Shown here: positions 8,198-15,635 of the stretch, piece after piece
Numbering within the stretch: position 1 is the stretch's first letter
Layout: every line of letters begins with the position of its first letter
From: Sphingomonas sp. AX6
GTDB lineage: Bacteria; Pseudomonadota; Alphaproteobacteria; Sphingomonadales; Sphingomonadaceae
Reading direction: 5' to 3'
Length of the DNA: 64,000 nucleotides
NCBI RefSeq assembly: GCF_902506605.1
Contig: NZ_LR733979.1
Span: 2,464,008-2,528,007 of the forward strand
Notes under the pieces: model-generated
What the model was told of the DNA's origin: nothing
Seen by the model: the letters and a program-made list of their open reading frames with translations, nothing else
Database searches by the model: none
Translations under genes and position numbers: made by a program

Positions 8198-9573
8198 TTC
8201 ACCGACCCGTCGATGAGGTTGGCTTGTAGCCGGAGGCGATCTGCAATTGTTCGGGGAAGGTCATCAAGCGCCCCGCCTCCCATCACAATCCGGTCCGCCA
8301 ATTCGAGTTTCGCTTCAAGGACAATTTCGTCTTGGCGAGCATAGGTTCTGGTTGCCCTATCAGAGGCATGCCCCATCAACCGCTGGACTTCTTCCAACCT
8401 AAGACCGAAGCCGCCCGGCACTGGGAGATAGTTTGTGAGAAAGACGCCATACATGTGACGAAGGGAGTGGGGAGCCCACGACTTCACTCCCGTCTGCGGG
8501 ATACTTGCCCTCTCACATGCCCGGTGAAAAGCAGTAGTTCGAGCCGCGTCTGACAGATCATAGAATGGCCGCCCTCGACTTTTCCCAGGGCGTATGTCCT
8601 GAAACACGTAGTCGCTTGGCAACGAACCTTGGCACTCGTGGGCCAAGTAGAAGTACATGCTTCGAAATACCTCCGACTTCAGCTCGGGCAAAAGGAAGAT
8701 AGCCTGCGTCGTTCGCCCTTTGAACCTTAATTGCCTCGCTGGTCCGCCGTCTTTGGATCCCGGCCGATTATTTGGGTTAAGCACTATTATGGTCTGCGTC
8801 GGAATATCGACATCTCCCCATTGAAGAGCGCATGCTTCCGAAACCCTCAATCCGCTTGCGCCTAACAGCGCCCAAAGGAAGCGGTCGCGCCAAGAGTTAG
8901 CGTGTTGTAGCAGGTCTGGAAAGCGTCCAATCGGGAAGTCCTTGTAGCGTTCGTCAGATATCCCAACGCGGTCCCGATGCTGTGATCGAGTGGCGTCGAT
9001 CGCGGTCGGAGGCCTGCGCAAAACACCACTGAGCATCGAGTTGCCCGGCATCGGCCTCGATACGACTGAGGCAAATTGAATCTGTTCGGATACAGGGGGC
9101 TTTGTTGAACTCAGCTCATCGTAAGCGCTCCCTTCGTTTAAAGCTCGCTCGAACTGGTCGGAAAGAGCGAGGTAGTGTCTGACCGCTGAAACGATGCCAT
9201 TTGTGGAGCCTACCTGTCGGATTCCAAGGGAAGCTACTAAAGGAGCGCCCCATGCGATAAATGGATCACTCAGATGTCGCTTATCTATTCTACGCAAGCG
9301 ATTGGCGTTTAGCTTTAACGGGACGTAGCGATCCAGCGCTTTAGAGATGTACCGCTTGGATGGGGAGACGGGATACAGCGAAATCTCTGACAGATAGTCT
9401 AAAAAGCAAGCGACAATATTCAGATATCTTCGTATAGTTTCAGGTGCATAGCTTCGGCAAAGTAGGTGCTCAATGAATGCACTAAATGATTGGTCAATCT
9501 CCCCATTTATATGGATAAGCTGAAAGTACTTGCTACCATTCAGAAATATGGGCGATCTGACGAAGTTCTTCAT
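8194..9573 (-). CDS. tyrosine recombinase (GmtY/TnpA-like)
   Basis: 459 aa, first gene of the trio. Residues about 25-140 form a SAM-like core-binding domain (FIEHLLCRSYAPETIRRYL). The catalytic domain has R243 in GLRVSEAC, a candidate Lys in RFKGRT (K285 region), H369-S-L-R372-H373, G401-H402, and nucleophile Y411 in RTYARQ. All catalytic positions are present, so the enzyme is probably active in strand exchange, as in site-specific integration. Its stop overlaps the start of the 1088-aa gene by 4 bp. A plausible but weak promoter lies just upstream. The short leader to 9600 has no other gene. Confidence 0.85.
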   Translation of the reverse strand: MKNFVRSPIFLNGSKYFQLIHINGEIDQSFSAFIEHLLCRSYAPETIRRYLNIVACFLDYLSEISLYPVSPSKRYISKALDRYVPLKLNANRLRRIDKRHLSDPFIAWGAPLVASLGIRQVGSTNGIVSAVRHYLALSDQFERALNEGSAYDELSSTKPPVSEQIQFASVVSRPMPGNSMLSGVLRRPPTAIDATRSQHRDRVGISDERYKDFPIGRFPDLLQHANSWRDRFLWALLGASGLRVSEACALQWGDVDIPTQTIIVLNPNNRPGSKDGGPARQLRFKGRTTQAIFLLPELKSEVFRSMYFYLAHECQGSLPSDYVFQDIRPGKSRGRPFYDLSDAARTTAFHRACERASIPQTGVKSWAPHSLRHMYGVFLTNYLPVPGGFGLRLEEVQRLMGHASDRATRTYARQDEIVLEAKLELADRIVMGGGALDDLPRTIADRLRLQANLIDGSVK

Positions 9574-9600
9574 TCGATATAGCCCCGAGTATCCGTTGAC

Positions 9601-9630
9601 ATCTTAGCGCATTGCAGCTCTTCCGTCCAA
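9601..9630 (-). promoter_or_regulatory. possible promoter of the recombinase trio
   Basis: On the minus strand TTGGAC (9630-9625) is followed after 18 bp by TAAGAT (9606-9601), about 28 bp before the trio's first start codon. Both boxes match the housekeeping consensus only in part, so this is a weak call. Confidence 0.28.
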
Positions 9631-9689
9631 CTGGGAAACGAGACCGATTGTGACGGACGGAGCGTCGGACGGGAGAGCTAACCGCCAGT

Positions 9690-9960
9690 TGTGGGGCTCA
9701 TAACGGTAACCGCAGTGTGGCGGCGAGATGAACGCGGAGGAGGAAAACAGCGAACGTTCAGTGGTAGCGGGCATTATGGCCGTGGTGCTCTTTAGACGGT
9801 GAAATGCCCGTTCGATGGCGTCAGTGGCCCTCGTGGGACGTGCCGCATACGCCGTGGCCCCGCCAGCGTAAGTTGAATTTTGCGGGGCGTGTGGCGCCGC
9901 CTGCCGCCGTTTGATCAGGTCGTGAATGCGGCAGCGTCCTAGGCGTCGTCGGCATAGACG
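9690..9960 (-). pseudogene. decayed IS5-like transposase remnant
   Basis: Reading the minus strand and switching frames recovers the C-terminal landmarks of an IS5-family DDE transposase. These are VYADDAYDAAAFHDLIKRR, a proline-rich stretch, IERAFHRLK (the conserved DDE glutamate region) and VHLAATL near the end. Several frameshifts and an in-frame stop separate them, so no functional protein is possible. The N-terminal half is not recognisable in 9961-10140, and I could not find terminal inverted repeats. Confidence 0.5.
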
Positions 9961-10586
9961 ATGTTCCGGACTGGCAGACGAACCAGCGACGCTTCCACCG
10001 GACGGCAAACTGGGCTTGGTCTTGCATCACTTTGAGGCGAGCGGCCGCCCTCTTCCATAGGTGGTGGCAGATTGCTGCGGCATAGTGCCTGATGAACCCG
10101 GAAGTTTTCAGCTCGACGTTCAATCAGTGTTCAATGAGAACGCGCCCAAACCGTAGTAGTAACCTGAATATGACCCCGAATGTGTCGCCAGATCGTTCGA
10201 CCCGGTTGGCGACCCGCGCGTTGAACACTGAGGCGGAGCCGTGAACCATAGCCAGTTGCGTTCGCCGTAGCCCGTGCAGTCGCGCTCAGATTAAGTAAGA
10301 TCGTTTGAAGCGATTAGTGGGAGTGGCCACTTCGTTTGCAACGTCATAGCGCTGTCAGGGGACAGAACGGTCGATACTCAGAATCATCGCTAGGCCTCGA
10401 ACGAATTGCGATCTCACATGAAATCGAGTGCTTCGCCCTCATGATTTACGAGTCTTGGGCAGCGTTCGGGAATGTATGAGCTTGAGCACACCACTGAGGG
10501 ATGCAAACTACCGCCGATACACCTTCTGTAGGATCCATCTGAACGCCAAACCCGCATGGGGGATGGCCTACCGCTAGTTAAGGTAA
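9961..10586. other. gene-free stretch between IS remnant and tRNA fragment
   Basis: No open frame here has recognisable family motifs, and the frames present are short or composed of shadow-like sequence. It may contain further decayed transposon sequence. No direct repeat of the tRNA-Ser 3' end was found that would mark an attachment site. Confidence 0.4.
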
Positions 10587-10656
10587 GAACCCACGGTGAG
10601 CTTGCACCCACGGCGGTTTTCAAGACCGCTGCCTTAAACCACTCGGCCACCTGTCC
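10587..10656 (-). pseudogene. tRNA-Ser(TGA) fragment, broken in the T-loop
   Basis: On the minus strand from 10656 the sequence follows tRNA-Ser from the acceptor GGACAGG through the D-arm, anticodon stem-loop CTTGAAA and variable arm to GTGGGTTC. It then departs from the tRNA in the middle of the T-loop. The 3' T-arm strand and the acceptor 3' strand are missing, so it cannot fold. It faces the intact tRNA-Ser at 4139 in inverted orientation and differs from it in the acceptor and variable arm. It lies next to mltB and may be the ancestral chromosomal gene, split by integration. Confidence 0.85.
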
Positions 10657-10752
10657 GCTTGAGCGCGCGAATAGGGCGATCGGAGGGTTTCTTGCAAGCA
10701 AATGTGTCGGTGGGGGTTTCGCGCGGCCCCCGCGCTGTGCATAACAACCGAC

Positions 10753-11802
10753 ATGCGGGTAGTGTTCGGAAATGCGCGACGTGCGGGCCTTGGCCTTTTT
10801 GCGTTTGCGCTTGCAGCCATTTGTCCCTCCTCTGCTGCGTTCGCGCAGGATGGGGCGAGTTTCGATTCCTACATGCGGACGCTGTCCGCCGAGGCACGGC
10901 GTGAAGGGGTCAGCCAGCGGACGATCGATGCGGTCGTGCCTACGCTGACCTACAACCCGCGCGTCGTCGAACTCGATCGCGGGCAGCCGGGCGGCGCGCC
11001 GGGATCGAGCGCGATACCGCCTTTCGCCCCCTACAAGGCACGGCATGTCGATGCGTCGCGGATCAGTCGCGGGCGCAATGCCTATCAACGGGTGCGCCCG
11101 ACGCTCTACCGGATTTCGGAGCAGACCGGCGTGCCGACGCAGGTGATGGTCGCCATCTGGGGGCATGAGACCAATTACGGCGCAGTGCGCGGCGATTTCG
11201 ACCTCGCACGCTCACTTGCTAGCCTGGCCTATGAAGGCCGCCGCCGCGCCTTGTTCTCCGGTGAGTTCATCGCGGTGCTGAAGGCGATGGATCGTGGCAT
11301 CCCGCGGTCGCGGCTGGTCGGTAGCTGGGCCGGAGCCACGGGGCATCCGCAATTCCTGCCTTCGGTTTACTTGCGCCTTGCCGTCGATGGCGATGGCGAT
11401 GGTGTCGCCGATATCTGGAGCAGCGAAGCCGATGCGCTGGCGTCGATCGCCAATTATTTCGTGTTTTCGGGCTGGCGCTCGGGCGAGCCGTGGGGCGTGC
11501 CGGTGCGCGTGCCCGGCGGCTTCAACCGCAGCGAGCTGACGACACGGATGGTGTCGCCGCGCTGCCCACGGGTGTTCGAACGGCATAGCCAGTGGCGGAC
11601 GATGGCCGAATGGCGCGCGCTGGGCATTACGCCACAAGGTCGCACGCTGGGCGACAACGTCATGGCATCGCTGATCGAGCCCGACGGGCCGGGGCAGACC
11701 GCTTATCTGTTGACCGGGAATTACCGGGTCATCCTCGATTATAACTGTTCCAATTTCTATGCTTTGTCGGTGGGGTTGCTGGCGGATGAAATCGCGCGCT
11801 GA
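10753..11802 (+). CDS. mltB: lytic murein transglycosylase B
   Basis: 349 aa from the ATG at 10753, chosen because it gives a clean signal peptide (RAGLGLFAFALAAICPSSAAFAQ). An upstream in-frame start at 10702 would add 17 odd residues. The SLT_2 domain fills most of the protein. The catalytic Glu lies in IWGHETNYG and the conserved SWAGATGHPQFLPS follows. It cleaves the MurNAc-GlcNAc bond of peptidoglycan in the periplasm to give 1,6-anhydro products. The C-terminal ~60 residues would be the peptidoglycan-binding-like tail of family TIGR02283. Its stop overlaps the start of the SPOR-domain gene, which supports a joint cell-wall role. Confidence 0.9.
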   Translation: MRVVFGNARRAGLGLFAFALAAICPSSAAFAQDGASFDSYMRTLSAEARREGVSQRTIDAVVPTLTYNPRVVELDRGQPGGAPGSSAIPPFAPYKARHVDASRISRGRNAYQRVRPTLYRISEQTGVPTQVMVAIWGHETNYGAVRGDFDLARSLASLAYEGRRRALFSGEFIAVLKAMDRGIPRSRLVGSWAGATGHPQFLPSVYLRLAVDGDGDGVADIWSSEADALASIANYFVFSGWRSGEPWGVPVRVPGGFNRSELTTRMVSPRCPRVFERHSQWRTMAEWRALGITPQGRTLGDNVMASLIEPDGPGQTAYLLTGNYRVILDYNCSNFYALSVGLLADEIAR

Positions 11803-12649
11803 GTTGTTCCTGCTGCCATTGGCGGCATTCGCGCTGGGGGGCGCAGCTTCGCAGGACATGCCGGTGGTCCCCGACGGCGTGCCGAGCGGATCGTCGCAAG
11901 TGCAGCCGGGCGAGGAGCGCGTCGATCAGGTCGGCTATGCCCGCGCGCATGAGGGCGCTGCACCGCCGCGGATCGCCGCTTATGCCGCGCATGCGACACT
12001 GAACGCGGGCGATTTCGTTGAGGTCACCGCACTGGATAGCGGCAAGACGATCCTGGTGGCGGTTACCGAACAGGCGGCGCTGCCCGCGGGTACGGTTGTT
12101 AGGCTATCTCCGGTGGCCGCAAGCCAGCTTGGTCTGGAGTTGTCGAAGCCCGCGCCGGTGCGGGTGCGCGCACTTGCGCCAACCGCGCAGGACGAGGCGG
12201 CGTTGGTATCGGGCGGTGCGGCCCCGACCCGTCTCGATGCGCCTGCCGCCTTGCTGACCGGCCTTCGTGCGATGTTGCCTGCGGGCGGCGCGCCGGTCGC
12301 GGTCGCCACTACGGCCCCCGCCGCGATCCCGACCTCCTCACCCGCTGCCAGCCCGACGCCCGCGCCAAAGCCCAGCCCGAGTCCGGTTGCCACGACGACC
12401 CCAACGCCGCGTCCGACGCCTGCGGTGCAGCCCGCTCGGACAGGCAGGTTCGTGGTTCAGGTCGGCACTTTCTCCAGTGCCGCGAACGCCAAATCGCTCG
12501 CCACTCGACTGGGTGGCTTTACCGATGCCAGCGGTGCGCTTACCCGCGTCCGGATGGGGCCGTTCGTCACGCGTGCCGATGCGGACGCGGCGCGAACCAA
12601 GGCGATTGTCGCCGGGTATCGCGACGCGACGGTCGTTCGTTCCAACTGA
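11786..12649 (+). CDS. RlpA-like SPOR-domain protein
   Basis: 287 aa. The ATG at 11786 overlaps the end of mltB by 17 bp and begins a signal peptide (MKSRAELFLLPLAAFALGG). Residues about 60-130 resemble a double-psi beta-barrel (AAYAAHATLNAGDFVEVTALDSG, VVRLSPVAASQLGL). Next comes a long Pro/Ala/Thr linker. The last ~75 residues form a SPOR domain (FVVQVGTFSSAANAKSLA, VRMGPFVTRADADAA), which binds denuded glycan at the division septum. The architecture is that of RlpA. The catalytic status of the barrel is uncertain because its key residues are not obvious. Confidence 0.75.
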   Translation: MKSRAELFLLPLAAFALGGAASQDMPVVPDGVPSGSSQVQPGEERVDQVGYARAHEGAAPPRIAAYAAHATLNAGDFVEVTALDSGKTILVAVTEQAALPAGTVVRLSPVAASQLGLELSKPAPVRVRALAPTAQDEAALVSGGAAPTRLDAPAALLTGLRAMLPAGGAPVAVATTAPAAIPTSSPAASPTPAPKPSPSPVATTTPTPRPTPAVQPARTGRFVVQVGTFSSAANAKSLATRLGGFTDASGALTRVRMGPFVTRADADAARTKAIVAGYRDATVVRSN

Positions 12650-12695
12650 TCTTGAACATTTTTCTGTAACCCATTGAAGACCGGATATTCATTCG

Positions 12696-13859
12696 ATGCG
12701 TAAGCTTGCACCCGCTCTCGTTCTCGCTGCCCTGCTCGCGACCCCGATCGCGGCGCAGGCGCCGTCGTTTCAGGGCGGCGCACCGGTTGCCTATATGATC
12801 GACCTGTCGTCGGGTGCGGAATTGTTCGTGAAGGACGCCGACCGCCGGATGCCGCCTGCGTCGATGGCCAAGATGATGACCGCGTACGTCGCGTTCGATC
12901 TGATCAAGAAGGGCGAGTTGAAGCTCGATCAGCGGCTGCGTGTTCGCCCCGAAACCTGGAAGCGGTGGAACGGACCGAGTGCGGGCTCGACCATGTTCCT
13001 GTCGCCCGATCAGGAAGTGACCGTCGCCGATTTGCTTGACGGCGTGGTTGTCGTCTCCGGGAACGACGCGTCGGTCGTGTTGGCAGAGGGAATTGCGGGC
13101 ACCGAAGAGGCGTTCGCGGGGTTGATGAACGCCAAGGCCAAGGAACTGGGGCTGGCGAACAGTAATTTCTGCAACTCGAACGGGTGGCCGGACGAGGGCT
13201 GCACTTATGTTACCGCGCGCGATCTGGGCAAGCTGGCGGCCGCGACCGTCACCAATTTCCCCGACCTCTACAAGCGCTTCTACCCGAAACGCGAATTTAC
13301 CTTTGGCGAGACGATGGGCGGATCGCCGATCACCCAGCCCAATCGCGATCCGCTGCTGGGCCGCGTCAATGGGGCCGATGGGTTGAAGACCGGACACACC
13401 GAAGAGGCGGGCTATGGCTTTACCGGTTCGGCTGAGCGCGACGGCCGCCGCCTTGTGATGGTGGTCGCTGGGCTCGACAGCTATGGCGGGCGCGCCGAGG
13501 AATCGGTGCGCTTCATGGAATGGGGCTTCGGCGCTTGGCGCGCGCGCGCCGTCGTGTCGCAAGGCAAGCGCGTGACGACTGCTGATGTGCAATTGGGCTC
13601 CGAAACCGAAGTCGGACTGGTCGCGCCCAAAAATCTGACTGTCACTATCCCGGCGGGCGCCTCGCCCGACATGGAGGCCAAGGTCGTCTATACCGGCCCG
13701 ATCAAGGCGCCGATCGCCGCGGGTCAGCATGTCGCCGACCTGGTCGTCACCATGCCCGGAATGGCCCCCCAGACCATGCCGCTCGTCGCCGAAGCCGCGG
13801 TTGAAGAAGCCGGATTCTTCGGTCGGGCCTGGGCCGGGTTGATGGCGCTGTTCGCCTGA
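12696..13859 (+). CDS. dacC: D-alanyl-D-alanine carboxypeptidase (PBP5/6 type)
   Basis: 387 aa with a signal peptide ending near AQAQ. Penicillin-binding motifs are in order: SMAKMM (SxxK, catalytic Ser), SGNDAS (SxN) and KTGHTEEAGYG (KTG). A C-terminal beta-rich PBP5 domain follows. The last ~20 residues (GFFGRAWAGLMALFA) are amphipathic and would anchor the protein to the inner membrane. It trims the terminal D-Ala from peptidoglycan stem pentapeptides. It lies between the SPOR protein and tmk, all in one direction with short gaps. Confidence 0.92.
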   Translation: MRKLAPALVLAALLATPIAAQAPSFQGGAPVAYMIDLSSGAELFVKDADRRMPPASMAKMMTAYVAFDLIKKGELKLDQRLRVRPETWKRWNGPSAGSTMFLSPDQEVTVADLLDGVVVVSGNDASVVLAEGIAGTEEAFAGLMNAKAKELGLANSNFCNSNGWPDEGCTYVTARDLGKLAAATVTNFPDLYKRFYPKREFTFGETMGGSPITQPNRDPLLGRVNGADGLKTGHTEEAGYGFTGSAERDGRRLVMVVAGLDSYGGRAEESVRFMEWGFGAWRARAVVSQGKRVTTADVQLGSETEVGLVAPKNLTVTIPAGASPDMEAKVVYTGPIKAPIAAGQHVADLVVTMPGMAPQTMPLVAEAAVEEAGFFGRAWAGLMALFA

Positions 13860-13870
13860 TCGGGCGGGCG

Positions 13871-14494
13871 GTGCGCGGCAAGTTCATTTCGCTTGAGGGC
13901 GGTGAGGGCGCGGGCAAATCGACGCAGGTGCGTCGGTTGGCGGCCGCGCTTGAAGAACGTGGCGTCCATGTCGTCGTCACGCGCGAACCCGGCGGCAGCG
14001 AAGGGGCAGAGGCGATCCGTGCGTTGCTGATGCAGGGTGACGTCACCCGCTGGAGCCCGCATGCAGAGGCGCTGCTGTTCGCCGCCGCGCGCGCCGATCA
14101 TGTCGAGCGGTCGATCCGACCGGCGGTTGAGGCTGGCAGTTGGGTGATCTGCGACCGCTATATCGACTCCACTCGCGCTTATCAGGGCGCGCAGGGGATC
14201 GACGATGCCGCGATCCTGGCGCTCCACGGGTTCGGATCGCGGGGGCTTTTGCCCGACCGCACCTATTTCCTGGAACTGTCGCCAGAGGCAGGCGCAGAGA
14301 GGGCGGGCGCACGCGATGGCGACGCGACCGACCGGTTCGGGATGCGCGCGAGCGATTTCCACACCGCTGTCGCCGCGATCTTCGCGCGGATCGCGGATGC
14401 CGAGGGAGACCGCGTGCGGCGTATCGACGCAAGTGCCGATCCCGCGAGCGTCACGCAGGCGCTGATCGCGGACATCGCCGATTTGCTGCCATGA
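13871..14494 (+). CDS. tmk: thymidylate kinase
   Basis: 207 aa with a GTG start, chosen because the P-loop must follow shortly (ISLEGGEGAGKST, residues 6-18). ICDRYIDSTRAYQG is the DRY/dTMP-binding segment, and the LID region includes RDGDATDRFG. It phosphorylates dTMP to dTDP. It begins 11 bp after dacC and its stop overlaps the holB start (ATGA), the common tmk-holB arrangement. Confidence 0.95.
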   Translation: MRGKFISLEGGEGAGKSTQVRRLAAALEERGVHVVVTREPGGSEGAEAIRALLMQGDVTRWSPHAEALLFAAARADHVERSIRPAVEAGSWVICDRYIDSTRAYQGAQGIDDAAILALHGFGSRGLLPDRTYFLELSPEAGAERAGARDGDATDRFGMRASDFHTAVAAIFARIADAEGDRVRRIDASADPASVTQALIADIADLLP

Positions 14495-15477
14495 CGTCAC
14501 TGGTTGGAAATGCCAGCGCACACGAGGCGTTCTATCAGGCGGCGCGGAGCGGATCGCTGCACCATTGCTGGTTGCTTTCAGGTCCGGAAGGGGTGGGGAA
14601 GGCCAGCTTCGCCATCGAAGCGGCGGGCCGATTGCTCGCTGCGCAGGAAGAGGGGGAGGGGGTATTGTCCGCTGCCGCCCATCCGCGCGGAACGGCGGCG
14701 CAGTTGTTCGACAAGGGCAATCACCCCGATTTCCGCATCCTCACGCGCCCGCTGGTCGATCCCGACAAGCCTGAAAAGGGCATCAAGCGATCGATCCCCA
14801 TCGACGATGTCCGCGCGCTGATCGCACGGTTCGCGACGCGGCCCAGTATGGGGAGCAGGCGGGTGATCGTAATCGACGCGATCGACGATCTGGAGCGTGG
14901 TGCCGCCAACGCGCTGCTCAAGAATTTGGAGGAGCCGCCTGCCGGCACGATCTTCCTGCTCGTCAGCCATTCGCCGGGGCGGTTGCTGCCGACTATCCGA
15001 TCGCGCTGTCGCGTGCTGCGGTTCGAAACGGTCGCGGACGGGGATGTCGCGCGGTTGCTGCGCGAGCAATTGCCAGATGCCTCTGCCGACGAGATCGAGG
15101 CACTGGTGCGGGCAGGGGGCGGCTCGCCGGGGCGGGCGCTGTCGTTCGCGGGGTTGGAGCTGGCGACGATCGAGCGCGATCTGGCGACGATTGCGGACAC
15201 GGGCGATGCCAATAATGCGGTGCGCAACCGTCTCGCCAAATCCCTGTCGACCAAGGACGCCCAGCCACGATACGAGGCGTTTCTGGAGCGGGTGCCCAGT
15301 TTCGTGGCGGAGCGGGCGCGTTTGTCGACGGGCGATGCGCTGGCCTCTGCGCTGCAGGTCTATGAGACGAGCCGCCAGGTCGCGGCGAGTTCGATCCGAT
15401 TGTCGCTGGATGCTCAGGCGAGCGTGTTCGAGCTGGGCGGGGTCGTGGCGCGGTTGGCACCAACGAATTTGCGATAA
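14491..15477 (+). CDS. holB: DNA polymerase III subunit delta prime
   Basis: 328 aa from the ATG that overlaps the tmk stop. The AAA+ clamp-loader fold is clear: LLSGPEGVGKASFA is the Walker A region, VIVIDAIDDLERGAANALLKNLEEPP is the Walker B and sensor helix region, and FLLVSHSPGRLLPTIRSRC is the sensor 1/SRC motif. The usual four-Cys zinc module between the Walker A and B motifs is missing, as in many alphaproteobacterial delta-prime proteins. It serves in the clamp loader that places the beta clamp on DNA. A palindromic repeat follows its stop. Confidence 0.92.
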   Translation: MTSLVGNASAHEAFYQAARSGSLHHCWLLSGPEGVGKASFAIEAAGRLLAAQEEGEGVLSAAAHPRGTAAQLFDKGNHPDFRILTRPLVDPDKPEKGIKRSIPIDDVRALIARFATRPSMGSRRVIVIDAIDDLERGAANALLKNLEEPPAGTIFLLVSHSPGRLLPTIRSRCRVLRFETVADGDVARLLREQLPDASADEIEALVRAGGGSPGRALSFAGLELATIERDLATIADTGDANNAVRNRLAKSLSTKDAQPRYEAFLERVPSFVAERARLSTGDALASALQVYETSRQVAASSIRLSLDAQASVFELGGVVARLAPTNLR

Positions 15478-15492
15478 CATCACCAACCCCAC

Positions 15493-15570
15493 CCGTTCGT
15501 TTCGAGCGAAGTCGAGAAACGTGAACTCGGCGCTCCGCTGGCGTTTCTCGACTTCGCTCGAAACGAACGG
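15493..15570. repeat. palindromic repeat element, copy 1
   Basis: 29-bp arms at 15493-15521 and 15542-15570 are perfect reverse complements around a 20-bp centre. The arms contain TTCGAGCGAAGTCGAGAA. The element lies between holB and metG. Nearly the same arms recur at 30800-30876 and, degenerated, at 50551-50627. A transcript would form a long hairpin, but no T-run follows, so it is a repeat rather than a typical terminator. Confidence 0.9.
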
Positions 15571-15635
15571 TGAGGCTTGTCAGTGGTAGGCCATATCCAT
15601 TGGCTTCCGCACCGTCGCGCGATAAGGCGCACCGC

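Noticed and set aside
4353..9573. RIT-type element (three recombinases in a row)
   Set aside because: The third protein has no recombinase motif and the second is far too long for a RIT recombinase.
10414..11166. Minus-strand frame of 250 aa over the broken tRNA-Ser
   Set aside because: It is read through the tRNA fragment and the 5' part of mltB, so it is not a gene.
12360..12440. Pro/Thr-rich low-complexity stretch as a DNA repeat
   Set aside because: It is the linker of the SPOR protein; no exact tandem unit is present.
12567..13730. Long minus-strand frame (387 aa) opposite dacC
   Set aside because: It lies antisense to a gene with intact SxxK, SxN and KTG motifs, has Arg/His-rich composition typical of GC-rich shadow frames, and no family motif.
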